A stretch of DNA of 64,000 nucleotides, taken from NCBI RefSeq assembly GCF_001279725.1, contig NZ_LGDE01000002.1, positions 82,728 to 146,727 of the forward strand, given 5' to 3'. The notes under the pieces are model-generated. The model was not told the DNA's origin. It saw only the letters and a list, made by a program, of their open reading frames with translations, and made no database searches. A program made the translations under genes and the position numbers. Shown here in pieces: positions 56,141 to 64,000 of this stretch; the stretch's first letter is position 1, and every line of letters starts with the position of its first letter. The DNA comes from Streptomyces sp. WM4235 (GTDB taxonomy: Bacteria; Actinomycetota; Actinomycetes; Streptomycetales; Streptomycetaceae).

Positions 56141-57045
56141 GCACCGACGCAGGGAAGACTCCGGACGGCCTTGTCATCGTCGACAAGCCGTCCGGCTTCA
56201 CTTCGCACGACGTGGTCGCCAAGATGCGCGGGATCGCCAAGACCCGTCGCGTGGGCCACGCCGGCACGCTCGACCCGATGGCCACGGGCGTACTCGTCCT
56301 CGGCGTCGAGAAGGCCACCAAGCTCCTCGGCCACCTCGCGCTGACGGAGAAGGAGTACCTCGGCACCATCAGGCTGGGGCAGGACACCCTCACGGACGAC
56401 GCCGAGGGCGAGATCATCTCCTCCGCCGACGCGTCCGGGGTGACCCGCGAGGCCGTGGACGCCGGCATCGCCAAGCTGTCCGGCGAGATCATGCAGGTCC
56501 CGTCCAAGGTCAGTGCCATCAAGATCAAGGGCGTCCGCTCCTACAAGCGCGCCCGGGACGGCGAGGACTTCGAGATCCCGGCCCGACCGGTGACCATCTC
56601 GTCCTTCCAGGTGTACGACATGCGGGACGCCGAGGCCGAGGACGGCACCAAGGTCGTCGACCTCGTCGTCTCCGTCGTCTGCTCCAGCGGCACGTACATC
56701 CGGGCCCTCGCCCGCGACCTGGGCGCCGATCTCGGCGTCGGCGGCCACCTGACGGCGCTCCGGCGCACCCGGGTGGGCCCGTACAAGCTCGACCGGGCGC
56801 GGACGCTCGACCAGCTCCAGGAGGAGCTGACCGTCATGCCGATCGGCGAGGCCGCTGCCGCGGCCTTCCCGCGGTGGGACCTGGACGCCCGGCGTGCCGG
56901 TCTGCTCGCCAACGGCGTGCGGATCGAGATGCCGGAGGAGTACGAGGACGGGAAGACGGTCGCCGTCTACGGTCCGCAGGATCAGCTGCTCGGGCTCGTG
57001 GAGAGCAAGGGCGGCAAGGCGAAGTCGCTCGCGGTGTTCGTCTGA
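56137..57045 (+). CDS. truB: tRNA pseudouridine-55 synthase
   Basis: This 302-residue enzyme makes pseudouridine 55 in the T-loop. The catalytic Asp46 is in RRVGHAGTLDPMATG, with SGTYIRALARDLG as the second conserved motif and a C-terminal PUA-like part (ARRAGLLANGVRIEMP). It starts inside the rbfA stop. The cluster ends here, followed by a ~400-bp region with repeats and a perfect 18-bp hairpin. Confidence 0.96.
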   Translation: MSTDAGKTPDGLVIVDKPSGFTSHDVVAKMRGIAKTRRVGHAGTLDPMATGVLVLGVEKATKLLGHLALTEKEYLGTIRLGQDTLTDDAEGEIISSADASGVTREAVDAGIAKLSGEIMQVPSKVSAIKIKGVRSYKRARDGEDFEIPARPVTISSFQVYDMRDAEAEDGTKVVDLVVSVVCSSGTYIRALARDLGADLGVGGHLTALRRTRVGPYKLDRARTLDQLQEELTVMPIGEAAAAAFPRWDLDARRAGLLANGVRIEMPEEYEDGKTVAVYGPQDQLLGLVESKGGKAKSLAVFV

Positions 57046-57452
57046 CGGACGGTGTTCGCCTGACGGGTGGTTCGGCCCGGTGCGTTCGTACGGCCCTTGG
57101 GGCCGCACGGCGGGCCGGGCCTTTCGTCTGTCGCGACCGTTCGTCTGTCGGGACCGTTCGTCCGTGGTGACCGTTCCTCCGTGGTGCCCGGCGGGCGGCC
57201 CGGTCGGAGCGGGGTTCCGGGTCGCGCGTGTTTGTCGTGGAGCGGCGAGCGCACAAGGACCGCCGCTCGCCGCTCCACGACCCCCCTCGGGTAGCTCTCT
57301 ATCCACCCGGAGTGCTTTATTCACCCGTCCGAGCAGGCGCTCGGAGTGAATGGAGGGAGCGTAAGGGGGCGCTTTCGCCTCGCGTGCTTTTCCCGCTGAT
57401 CTTCACCTGCCTAACGTCATGAACACGGGTACGGCGGGGGAGTGGTGCGGCA
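57046..57452. other. Repeat-rich intergenic region with strong hairpins
   Basis: No gene is supported. It holds (a) a 17-bp tandem repeat (unit GACCGTTCGTCTGTCGG; units 57135-57151, 57152-57168, 57169-57185, with a partial unit before), (b) a perfect 18-bp inverted repeat, GTCGTGGAGCGGCGAGCG (57234-57251) with CGCTCGCCGCTCCACGAC (57264-57281), loop 12 nt, likely the truB terminator, and (c) a second imperfect hairpin ATTCAC...CCGAGC/GCTCGG-a-GTGAAT (57319-57351) before the next gene. A possible -10 (TAACGT) is at 57412. Confidence 0.7.
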
Positions 57453-60400
57453 ATGACGGAGCTCGTCAGGATCTGCGATCTCGCCGGGCGGGTGCGGGGC
57501 AGCGGCTTCGTCGCGGACGATCGCGGCACGGTGATCACCAGCCACGAGGCCGTGGACGGCCTGGCCCGGGTGGTGCTGCACGGCCCCGGGGAACGCACGT
57601 GGCTGGCCGAGGCGGGGGACGTGACCCCCCTGCCATGGCTCGCGCTCGCTCTCGTACGCACCGACGGGCTGGGGCTGCGTCCCCTGCCGATCGGGGCGCG
57701 CTCGGTGATCACTCCCGGGACGTACGTACGGATCCCCGCGCGGGGGTGGCGACAGGCGCGCGTGCTCGCGGCCGGCGCGGAGGTCACGTACACCGCGACC
57801 GACCGGTTCCACGTCCTGCCCGCCACGGTGGAGCTGGCGATCGGCACGGCCGGCCGGGACGCCCTGGAGCTGGGCGGGGAAGCCTGCGGGGGGCCGGTGC
57901 TCGACGCCGAGACCGGAGCGGTGCTCGCGGTGGTGGGCACCGCTCTGCACGCCGAGCACCGCTCCGCGGGCTTCGCGATCCCCCTGCGCGCGGCGGCCGA
58001 GGCCGACCCGGGCGGCCCGCTGGCCGCCCTGCTGGAACGGAACGCCGCCACCGTGCCCGGACACGGCGCCGACCTGAACCTGGCCGGCGCGCTGGAACTC
58101 ACCGGGACCACGCTGCCCCCGGCGCTCACCGACGACGGGCCGGAACCCGTCGAACGCCCCGAGATCGCCGCCGAACTGGCCGCCTTCACCGCCTCGGACC
58201 GGTCCGTCCTCGGGTTGGTCGGCGCCCCCGGCACCGGCCGGACCACGGCGCTGGCCGTCCTGACCGCGCACCGCGCCCGCGGGGCCCGGCCGGCGCCCAC
58301 GCTCTGGCTGCGCGGGGCCGATCTGCGCCCCGCCGACTCCTCGTTGGCCGACGCCGTGGCGCGGGCGCTGGCCGCGGCGCGGCGGATCGTCGCCGCCGGT
58401 GCGGAGGCACGGACGGAACCCGAGGCGGAGGCGGGGACGGAGGTGGGGACGGCACATGTGACGTCCCCGGAGTCCGCCGCGATGGCCGGCGCCGGGGCGG
58501 CCGTGTCCGCCGCGACGGCGCGGGGGTTCGGCTCGGCCGCGGGTCTCGGTCCGTTCGCGGCCCTCTCGACCCTCGCCCCGTTCGCCGACGCCGGTCGCCG
58601 CGACCGGGCGAGCGCCGTGGGCACCGTCGAACCGCTCCCGGGACTCTCCGGGCTCCCGGGCCCCGCCGGTCGTGCCGGGACGGCCGTGACCGGACCGGTT
58701 CCGGAGCCCGGCGCGGCCCCCGGAGCCACGAGTACCGCCGAGCGGATCGCACGGCTGGCCGCCGACGCCGGGTGCGCGCTGCTCGTGGTCCTCGACGCCC
58801 CGGAGGAGACGCCCCCGGGGCAGGCCCCACGACAGGCGCCCTGGGCCGAGGCCACCGCCCGATGGCTCGACGGCATCGGTGCCCGGCTGGTCGTCGCCGC
58901 CCGGCCGGAGTACTGGGAGCGGGCCGGCGCCCTCTATCCGCCCGAGGCGCTCCACACCCCCGCCCGCCCGGCCCGACGGCTGCCACCCGCACTGCCGGTC
59001 GGCGACCTGACTCCCGAGGAGGCGCGGACGGCCCGCGCCCGTCTCGGCATCCCCGCCGACGCGGTGCGGGAAGCCGACGCCGGGCACCCCCTCACCCTGC
59101 GCCTGCTCGCCGACATCCGGGCCGCCGAGGTCACCGCCGGGCGGCCCGGCCGCGACGAGGTCTTCGCCGCGCACCTCGACCTGTCGGCGCTGCGGGTGGC
59201 CGTGCGGATCGCGGCCTCGGGCGCCGGCCGGTCGGAGCCGGGCCAGGGCGGCGCCCCGGCGACACCCCCGGGTACGGGCGGGACCGGGGGAGCGGGACCC
59301 GGCTGGTTCGGCGGGCTCGGTGCGGCCGGGTCCCGGCTCCGCGGGGCGGGGGCCCTGTCCGGCCCCGACACGGAGGGCGCTGACGGGGTGTCGGCCCTGA
59401 CCGGCTCGGTGTGCGGTGCGGCCCCGGATACGCGGGAGGGGGGCGCCCCCGGGGCACGGAGCCACGGTCACCACGGCCGCGGCGCGCACGGGCCGGGCGT
59501 GCACGGGCCCGGCGTGCGGCGGCTCGCCGCCCGGGTCGCCGGACGGGTGCACGAGGCCGCCCGCCGCTGCCTCGGGCCGGGGCAGGGCGAGCTGGACCGG
59601 GCCGCCTTCGAGGAACTGTTCCCCTGGCGGACCGGCTGGGCCTCGGCCGTACTCGCCGAAGGCCTGCTGGTCCCCGCCGGGAACGGCTACCGCTTCGCCC
59701 ACGAGGAACTGTCCGACTGGCTCCAGGCCGGACACCTCGACGTCCCGACCGCTCTGGACGCCCTGGTGCACCTCGGCCCCGCCACGACGGGCCCGCCCGT
59801 GCCCCGCCACCGCGTCGGCACCGTCCTGGAGGCGCTGCTCAGGCTTTCGCCGACCGAGATCCGGGGCATGCTGACCCGGCTGGTGGAAGCCCTGAACTCC
59901 TTCGCCGAAGCCGAAGCCGAAGCAGAAGCCGAAGCGGACCGGCAACCGGAGCAACAACCGGAGCCGCAACCGGAAGGGCCGGCGCAGGGGGAGCGCGAGC
60001 GGCCCGCGCCCGGCGAGGGCTGCCGGGCCGAACGGATCTGGTGGGCGGCCCGCCTGCTCCGCGAGAGCCTGCTGCGGGTCCCCGACGCCACGCCGTACCT
60101 GCCCGTCCTGCACGCCCTCGCCGAACACGTGGCCCGCACCGGCCCCGGCGACTTCGAGGGCTGGTTCTGGAACCGGCTCCGGCTGTCCGAGTCCGACCGC
60201 CTCGACCTGCTGCGCCGGCTGCTGCCCTGCGACCACCGCTACCTGGAGGCCGCGGCCCGACGGCTCGCCCGCGACCCGCGGCTCGTCCAGCCGCTGCTCT
60301 GCGTCTGGCTGACCGACGAACGCCGGTTGCGCGGACGCCCCGGAGCCACCGTCGCCACCGCCGCCCAGGCCCTGTTGCACACCCACCGCGCCCTCGCCGT

Positions 60401-61442
60401 CGACGATCTCGCGGAGGCCCTGGTCGCCGCCGCCCATCCGCGTGCCGACGAACTGCTCGCCGTACTCGCCGAGGACGAGCCCTCCGCCCTGTGCCGGGCC
60501 GTCGACCGCTGGGCCCACGACGAACGGCCCGGCCGCCGGGTCGCCGCCGCCGCGTACGGACTGACCACCGCCCCGCACGTGCGCGCCCCCGCCGACCGCG
60601 AACTGCTGCGCCGCGCGGCGCAGGCGCTGCTGGCCCGCCCGGCCGACGCGACCCTGCACGGCAGCGCCCTCGGGATGCTGCTCCGCGACCCCCAGGTGCG
60701 GGCCCGGTACCTGCCCGACGCCCTCGCCTGCTTCCGCGATCCCGAGGGCGGTGCCCGGCTTCCCGCGTCGGCGTTGGTCGCGGCGCTGCCCGTGCTCCCC
60801 GACCCGGACGCCGTCTTCGCCGCCCTGCGGGCCCGCGCCGACGGGGAGGTGGTGCGCGCCCTGGCCGCTCTCACCACGCCGGGACTGGCCCGCCGCGCGG
60901 GTGACCTCGTACGGGAGCACCTCGCACGGCACCCCGAGGACGCCCCGCACGCGGCCGTGTTCGTGGACCGGCGCCTCGACCAGGGCCTGACCGCGACGCC
61001 CGTGCTCCGCCCGCTCGTCCTCGACCTGCTGCGGACCGCCCCGACGGGGGTCCGGGTCGCCCTGGCCCGGGTGCTGGCCGCGCCCGGCGGGGAGGGCTCC
61101 CGCGTACTCCGGGGCGACCTGGCCGACGTACTGCTGCGGGAGGAGAGCGACCCGGTGGTGCTCGACGCCTTCCTCGGGGCGCTCGCCGCCTGGGTCGGCG
61201 CGCGGCCGGAGGAACGCACCCGCGAGTTGCTGCGGCGCACCGGCCGCCGGCTGTTGGGGGTTCCGGGGGGCCCGGCGGTGTTCGAGCACCGGACGGTGGA
61301 GCTCGCCCGCGCCGATCCGGTCTTCGGGAGTCTCGTCGCGCGCTGGCTGGGCGAATCGGGGGTCGAGGCCGCGGCGCTGCTCGGGCCGGGTGCCAGACGT
61401 ACGGTCGAGACGCTGAGCAGGACCGCTCCCGGCATCACGTGA
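57453..61442 (+). CDS. Trypsin-like protease / STAND-like NTPase fusion protein
   Basis: This is a 1329-residue multidomain protein. Residues ~1-180 follow a trypsin-like chymotrypsin-fold layout: His31 (VITSHEAV), Asp71 (ALVRTDG), and GGEACGGPVLD, where the nucleophile Ser is Cys145. Residues ~240-600 form an NTPase with P-loop GAPGTGRTT (257-265; invariant Lys replaced by Arg263), Walker B LLVVLD ending at 448 and VVAARPEYW as in STAND ATPases. The ~310-430 linker is Ala/Pro-rich. The rest (about 700-1329) is Arg/Leu/Ala-rich helical repeats, HEAT/ARM-like. It follows the truB hairpins and precedes ribF. GTG/ATG context gives start 57453. Confidence 0.7.
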   Translation: MTELVRICDLAGRVRGSGFVADDRGTVITSHEAVDGLARVVLHGPGERTWLAEAGDVTPLPWLALALVRTDGLGLRPLPIGARSVITPGTYVRIPARGWRQARVLAAGAEVTYTATDRFHVLPATVELAIGTAGRDALELGGEACGGPVLDAETGAVLAVVGTALHAEHRSAGFAIPLRAAAEADPGGPLAALLERNAATVPGHGADLNLAGALELTGTTLPPALTDDGPEPVERPEIAAELAAFTASDRSVLGLVGAPGTGRTTALAVLTAHRARGARPAPTLWLRGADLRPADSSLADAVARALAAARRIVAAGAEARTEPEAEAGTEVGTAHVTSPESAAMAGAGAAVSAATARGFGSAAGLGPFAALSTLAPFADAGRRDRASAVGTVEPLPGLSGLPGPAGRAGTAVTGPVPEPGAAPGATSTAERIARLAADAGCALLVVLDAPEETPPGQAPRQAPWAEATARWLDGIGARLVVAARPEYWERAGALYPPEALHTPARPARRLPPALPVGDLTPEEARTARARLGIPADAVREADAGHPLTLRLLADIRAAEVTAGRPGRDEVFAAHLDLSALRVAVRIAASGAGRSEPGQGGAPATPPGTGGTGGAGPGWFGGLGAAGSRLRGAGALSGPDTEGADGVSALTGSVCGAAPDTREGGAPGARSHGHHGRGAHGPGVHGPGVRRLAARVAGRVHEAARRCLGPGQGELDRAAFEELFPWRTGWASAVLAEGLLVPAGNGYRFAHEELSDWLQAGHLDVPTALDALVHLGPATTGPPVPRHRVGTVLEALLRLSPTEIRGMLTRLVEALNSFAEAEAEAEAEADRQPEQQPEPQPEGPAQGERERPAPGEGCRAERIWWAARLLRESLLRVPDATPYLPVLHALAEHVARTGPGDFEGWFWNRLRLSESDRLDLLRRLLPCDHRYLEAAARRLARDPRLVQPLLCVWLTDERRLRGRPGATVATAAQALLHTHRALAVDDLAEALVAAAHPRADELLAVLAEDEPSALCRAVDRWAHDERPGRRVAAAAYGLTTAPHVRAPADRELLRRAAQALLARPADATLHGSALGMLLRDPQVRARYLPDALACFRDPEGGARLPASALVAALPVLPDPDAVFAALRARADGEVVRALAALTTPGLARRAGDLVREHLARHPEDAPHAAVFVDRRLDQGLTATPVLRPLVLDLLRTAPTGVRVALARVLAAPGGEGSRVLRGDLADVLLREESDPVVLDAFLGALAAWVGARPEERTRELLRRTGRRLLGVPGGPAVFEHRTVELARADPVFGSLVARWLGESGVEAAALLGPGARRTVETLSRTAPGIT

Positions 61443-61604
61443 GGCGGGGCCTGCTCCCGTCGTCATCCCGCGCCCGGCATCACGTCGTGCGGGGCGGAGC
61501 CGGCCCGATGCCGATGCGGACCCCCGGCCGGCGGCATGGCAGTCTTAGACCTGCAATCGGCATCAGGACAGGGACCATACGGGTTCGGGCGAGGAGCGGT
61601 CACA

Positions 61605-62561
61605 GTGCAGCGCTGGCGTGGCTTGGAGGACATCCCCCAGGACTGGGGACGCAGCGTCGTCACCATCGGCTCCTACGACGGTGTGCACCGGGGGCATCAG
61701 CTGATCATCGGGCGTGCCGTCGCCAGGGCCCGGGAGCTGGGCCTCCCGTCGGTCGTGGTCACCTTCAGCCCGCACCCGAGCGAGGTCGTGCGGCCCGGCA
61801 GCCACCCGCCGATCCTGGCGCCCTACGACCGACGCGCCGAGTTGATGTCCGGTCTCGGGGTGGACGCGCTGTTGATCCTGCCGTTCACGGCGGAGTTCTC
61901 GCAGCTGTCCCCGGCCGACTTCATCGTGAAGGTGCTGGTCGACAAGTTGCAGGCCCGCGCGGTCATCGAGGGACCGAACTTCCGCTTCGGCCACAAGGCC
62001 GCCGGGAACGTCGACTTCCTGCGCGAGCTGGGCGCCACGTACGACTACGAGGTCGACGTCGTGGACCTCGTGGAACGCGGCGAGGCGGGCGGCGGGGTGC
62101 CGTTCTCCTCGACGCTGGCGCGCCGGCTCGTCGCCGAGGGCGACATGGACGGCGCGGCCGAGATCCTCGGCCGCCCGCACCGGGTCGAGGGCGTCGTGGT
62201 GCGCGGCGCGCAGCGCGGCCGCGAACTCGGCTACCCGACGGCCAACGTCGAGACCCAGCCGCACACCGCGATCCCCGCGGACGGGGTGTACGCGGGCTGG
62301 CTGACGGCGGACGGCGAGCGGATGCCCGCGGCGATCTCGGTGGGGACGAACGTGCAATTCGACGCCACCGAGCGGACCGTCGAGGCGTACGCGATCGACC
62401 GGATCGGGCTGGACCTGTACGGGATGCACGTGGCCGTGGACTTCCTCGCGTACGTGCGGGGCATGGCCAGGTTCGAGTCGCTGGACGGGCTGTTGGAGGC
62501 CATCGCCGACGACGTGAAGCGGGCGCGTGTGCTGACCGACGCCTACGACGCGGAGCGCTGA
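61605..62561 (+). CDS. ribF: Bifunctional riboflavin kinase / FAD synthetase
   Basis: This 318-residue enzyme makes FMN then FAD. N-terminal FAD synthetase: TIGSYDGVHRGHQ (GxxDGxHxGH), VTFSPHPSEVV and GPNFRFGHKAAG. C-terminal kinase: VVVRGAQRGRELGYPTANV and GVYAGWL. GTG at 61605 is preferred to the upstream ATG at 61536 because GAGGAGCGG is 8 bp before it and the family starts about VQRWRGL. A 15-bp terminator follows. It lies immediately after the protease/STAND gene, a neighbour that is not part of flavin metabolism. Confidence 0.94.
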   Translation: MQRWRGLEDIPQDWGRSVVTIGSYDGVHRGHQLIIGRAVARARELGLPSVVVTFSPHPSEVVRPGSHPPILAPYDRRAELMSGLGVDALLILPFTAEFSQLSPADFIVKVLVDKLQARAVIEGPNFRFGHKAAGNVDFLRELGATYDYEVDVVDLVERGEAGGGVPFSSTLARRLVAEGDMDGAAEILGRPHRVEGVVVRGAQRGRELGYPTANVETQPHTAIPADGVYAGWLTADGERMPAAISVGTNVQFDATERTVEAYAIDRIGLDLYGMHVAVDFLAYVRGMARFESLDGLLEAIADDVKRARVLTDAYDAER

Positions 62562-62583
62562 ACCCCACCGCACGCATGACGTG

Positions 62584-62617
62584 AGGGCCCGTACCGTCCC
62601 AGGACGGTACGGGCCCT
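62584..62617. terminator. Bidirectional terminator between ribF and the MinD-like gene
   Basis: AGGGCCCGTACCGTC (62584-62598) and GACGGTACGGGCCCT (62603-62617) are perfect 15-bp arms with a CCAG loop between convergent genes. Confidence 0.88.
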
Positions 62618-62662
62618 TCGTGTCACCGCCCGGTGCGCCCGAGCCCGCTCCAGGGCCGGCGT

Positions 62663-64000
62663 CTAGCCGAGCCGGGGGTCGCGCGGCGGACCACCGGGCT
62701 GCGGCGGCTGCGGCGGTTGTTGCCCGGACGGCCCGGGCTGCTGCCAGGGTTGACCGGGCTGCGGGTACGCCCGGTCGTACGGCTGCGGGGCGGGCGGCTG
62801 CTGCTGGTAGGGCCCCTGCTGCTGGTACGGCCCCGGAGCCTGCGGGGCCGGGGCGGCCTGCGGGGCGCCCCAGTGGTTCTGCGGGGCCTGCTGCTGCGCG
62901 CGGACGAAGTCCTCGGCGACCAGCGCGGAGAGGTTGAAGTACGCCTCGCGCGTCTTCGGCCGCATCAGGTCGAGGTCCACCTCCGCGCCGGCCGCGAGGT
63001 GCTCGTCGAAGGGCACCACGACCACGCCCCGGCAACGGGTCTCGAAGTGCTGGACGATGTCCTCGATCTTGATCATCTTGCTGGTCTCGCGGACCCCCGA
63101 GATGACGGTGAGGGAGCGGGACACGAGATCGGCGTAGCCGTGGGCGGAGAGCCAGTCGAGCGTGGTGCTCGCGCTGCTGGCGCCGTCCACGGACGGTGTC
63201 GAGATGATGATCAGCTGATCGGCCAGGTCGAGGACACCGCGCATGGCGGAGTACAGGAGCCCGGTGCCCGAGTCGGTCAGGACGATCGGGTACTGGCGCC
63301 CCACCGTCTCGATGACACGCCGGTAGTCCTCGTCGTTGAAGGTCGTCGAGACCGCGGGGTCCACGTCGTTCGCGATGATCTCCAGGCCGGAAGGGGCCTG
63401 CGAGGTGAACCGCCGGATGTCCATGTACGAGTTCAGGTACGGGATCGCCTGGACGAGGTCCCGGATCGTCGCACCCGTCTCGCGGCGCACCCGCCGGCCG
63501 AGGGTGCCGGCGTCGGGGTTCGCGTCGATGGCCAGGATCTTGTCCTGGCGCTCGGTGGCGAGCGTCGCGCCGAGCGCGGTGGTCGTCGTGGTCTTGCCGA
63601 CGCCACCCTTGAGGCTGATGACGGCGATCCGGTAGCACGACATGACCGGCGTACGGATGAGCTCCAGCTTGCGCAGGCGCTCGGCCTCGGCCGCCTTGCC
63701 GCCGAACCGGAAGCCCGAACGGGTCGGCTTGGGCTTCTGCTTCGCCCGCAACAGACGGTCGGAGGACAACTCGACGGCGGCGGTGTAGCCGAGCGGCGCG
63801 CCCCCGCCGGCCTGGCCGGACGGGTACGAGGGCTGCTGGGGGCCGCTCGGCCACTGCGCGCCCGAACGGGGGTCACCGTAGGGCGGCTGCGGCTGCGGCT
63901 GCGGCTGTTGGGGTTGCTGCTGAGCCGGAGCCGGAGCCGGGGCCGGAGCGGGCGCGGGGGGAGGGAAGCCGTACCCCTCGGGCGGGGCCGGGGGCGGCGT
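62663..64000 (-). CDS. EspI-like MinD/ParA-family ATPase of the type VII secretion locus (5' end outside window)
   Basis: The minus-strand frame is open to the right edge, so the start is missing; at least 445 residues are seen. The visible N terminus is Pro/Gln/Ala-rich ([20 protein letters not shown]), then a linker and [19 protein letters not shown] MinD-type P-loop follows: [18 protein letters not shown], with [18 protein letters not shown] and a VLTDSGTGL. The C terminus is a second disordered Gln/Pro-rich tail. This architecture is that of mycobacterial EspI and of the gene at the edge of the Streptomyces ESX locus (from memory). It probably regulates or spatially organises secretion. 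Confidence 0.78.
   Translation of the reverse strand, partial: TPPPAPPEGYGFPPPAPAPAPAPAPAQQQPQQPQPQPQPPYGDPRSGAQWPSGPQQPSYPSGQAGGGAPLGYTAAVELSSDRLLRAKQKPKPTRSGFRFGGKAAEAERLRKLELIRTPVMSCYRIAVISLKGGVGKTTTTTALGATLATERQDKILAIDANPDAGTLGRRVRRETGATIRDLVQAIPYLNSYMDIRRFTSQAPSGLEIIANDVDPAVSTTFNDEDYRRVIETVGRQYPIVLTDSGTGLLYSAMRGVLDLADQLIIISTPSVDGASSASTTLDWLSAHGYADLVSRSLTVISGVRETSKMIKIEDIVQHFETRCRGVVVVPFDEHLAAGAEVDLDLMRPKTREAYFNLSALVAEDFVRAQQQAPQNHWGAPQAAPAPQAPGPYQQQGPYQQQPPAPQPYDRAYPQPGQPWQQPGPSGQQPPQPPQPGGPPRDPRLG

Overview
The window is a gene-dense, very GC-rich stretch of an actinobacterial chromosome, almost certainly a Streptomyces. The signs are strong third-position GC bias, frequent GTG starts, Tat-type lipoprotein signals, GTGA/ATGA stop-start overlaps, a futalosine-type deaminase candidate, and a gene order that matches (from memory, unchecked) the core S. 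coelicolor region from roughly SCO5640 to SCO5717. I saw no tRNA, rRNA, CRISPR array, prophage or insertion sequence. It reads as conserved core chromosome rather than an island.

Layout. 1-8.4 kb: the 3' end of rlmN, a TPP riboswitch driving a thiBPQ thiamine importer, a DMT-type membrane protein, a LOG-like Rossmann protein and a two-gene ABC unit whose ATPase has degenerate motifs. 8.6-36 kb: a large polyamine/GABA catabolic region. It holds a class III aminotransferase with an Lrp regulator, aminobutyraldehyde dehydrogenase 1 with an orphan PotD-like binding protein, then (after GDPD, adenosine-deaminase-like, DUF4190, NUDIX and NADAR genes) a second aldehyde dehydrogenase with a complete PotD-A-B-C transporter and an FAD amine oxidase. 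A DasR-type chitinase and a PAP2 protein follow, then GabT, a membrane T4CP-like ATPase, a PucR regulator and a third aldehyde dehydrogenase. The logic is uptake, then oxidation or transamination to aminobutyraldehyde, then GABA, then succinic semialdehyde and succinate. A 10-11 bp motif (AACAACGAAT) lies in the promoter regions of all three aldehyde dehydrogenases and may tie the clusters together.

36-46.7 kb: a long acyl-CoA dehydrogenase, an unknown protein, then dxr, an RseP-type site-2 protease and ispG (two MEP-pathway steps), two GNAT acetyltransferases and proS. 46.7-49.7 kb, minus strand: a slipin, an APH-fold protein that has lost its catalytic residues, and two coupled ferritin-like (DUF4439-type) proteins. 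49.8-62.6 kb: the ribosome and translation cluster rimP-nusA-ylxR-infB-ylxP-rbfA-truB, then a 1329-residue protease-like/STAND-like NTPase fusion and ribF. 62.7 kb to the end: a Pro/Gln-rich MinD-like ATPase of the EspI type, which marks the edge of a type VII secretion locus.

The items most likely to repay work are the Ser-to-Cys trypsin-like/STAND protein next to ribF, the shared ALDH promoter motif, three overlapping mini-ORFs in the infB leader, the APH pseudokinase, the NADAR-NUDIX pair and the T4CP-like ATPase beside gabT. All assignments rest on reading motifs by eye. No database search was run.
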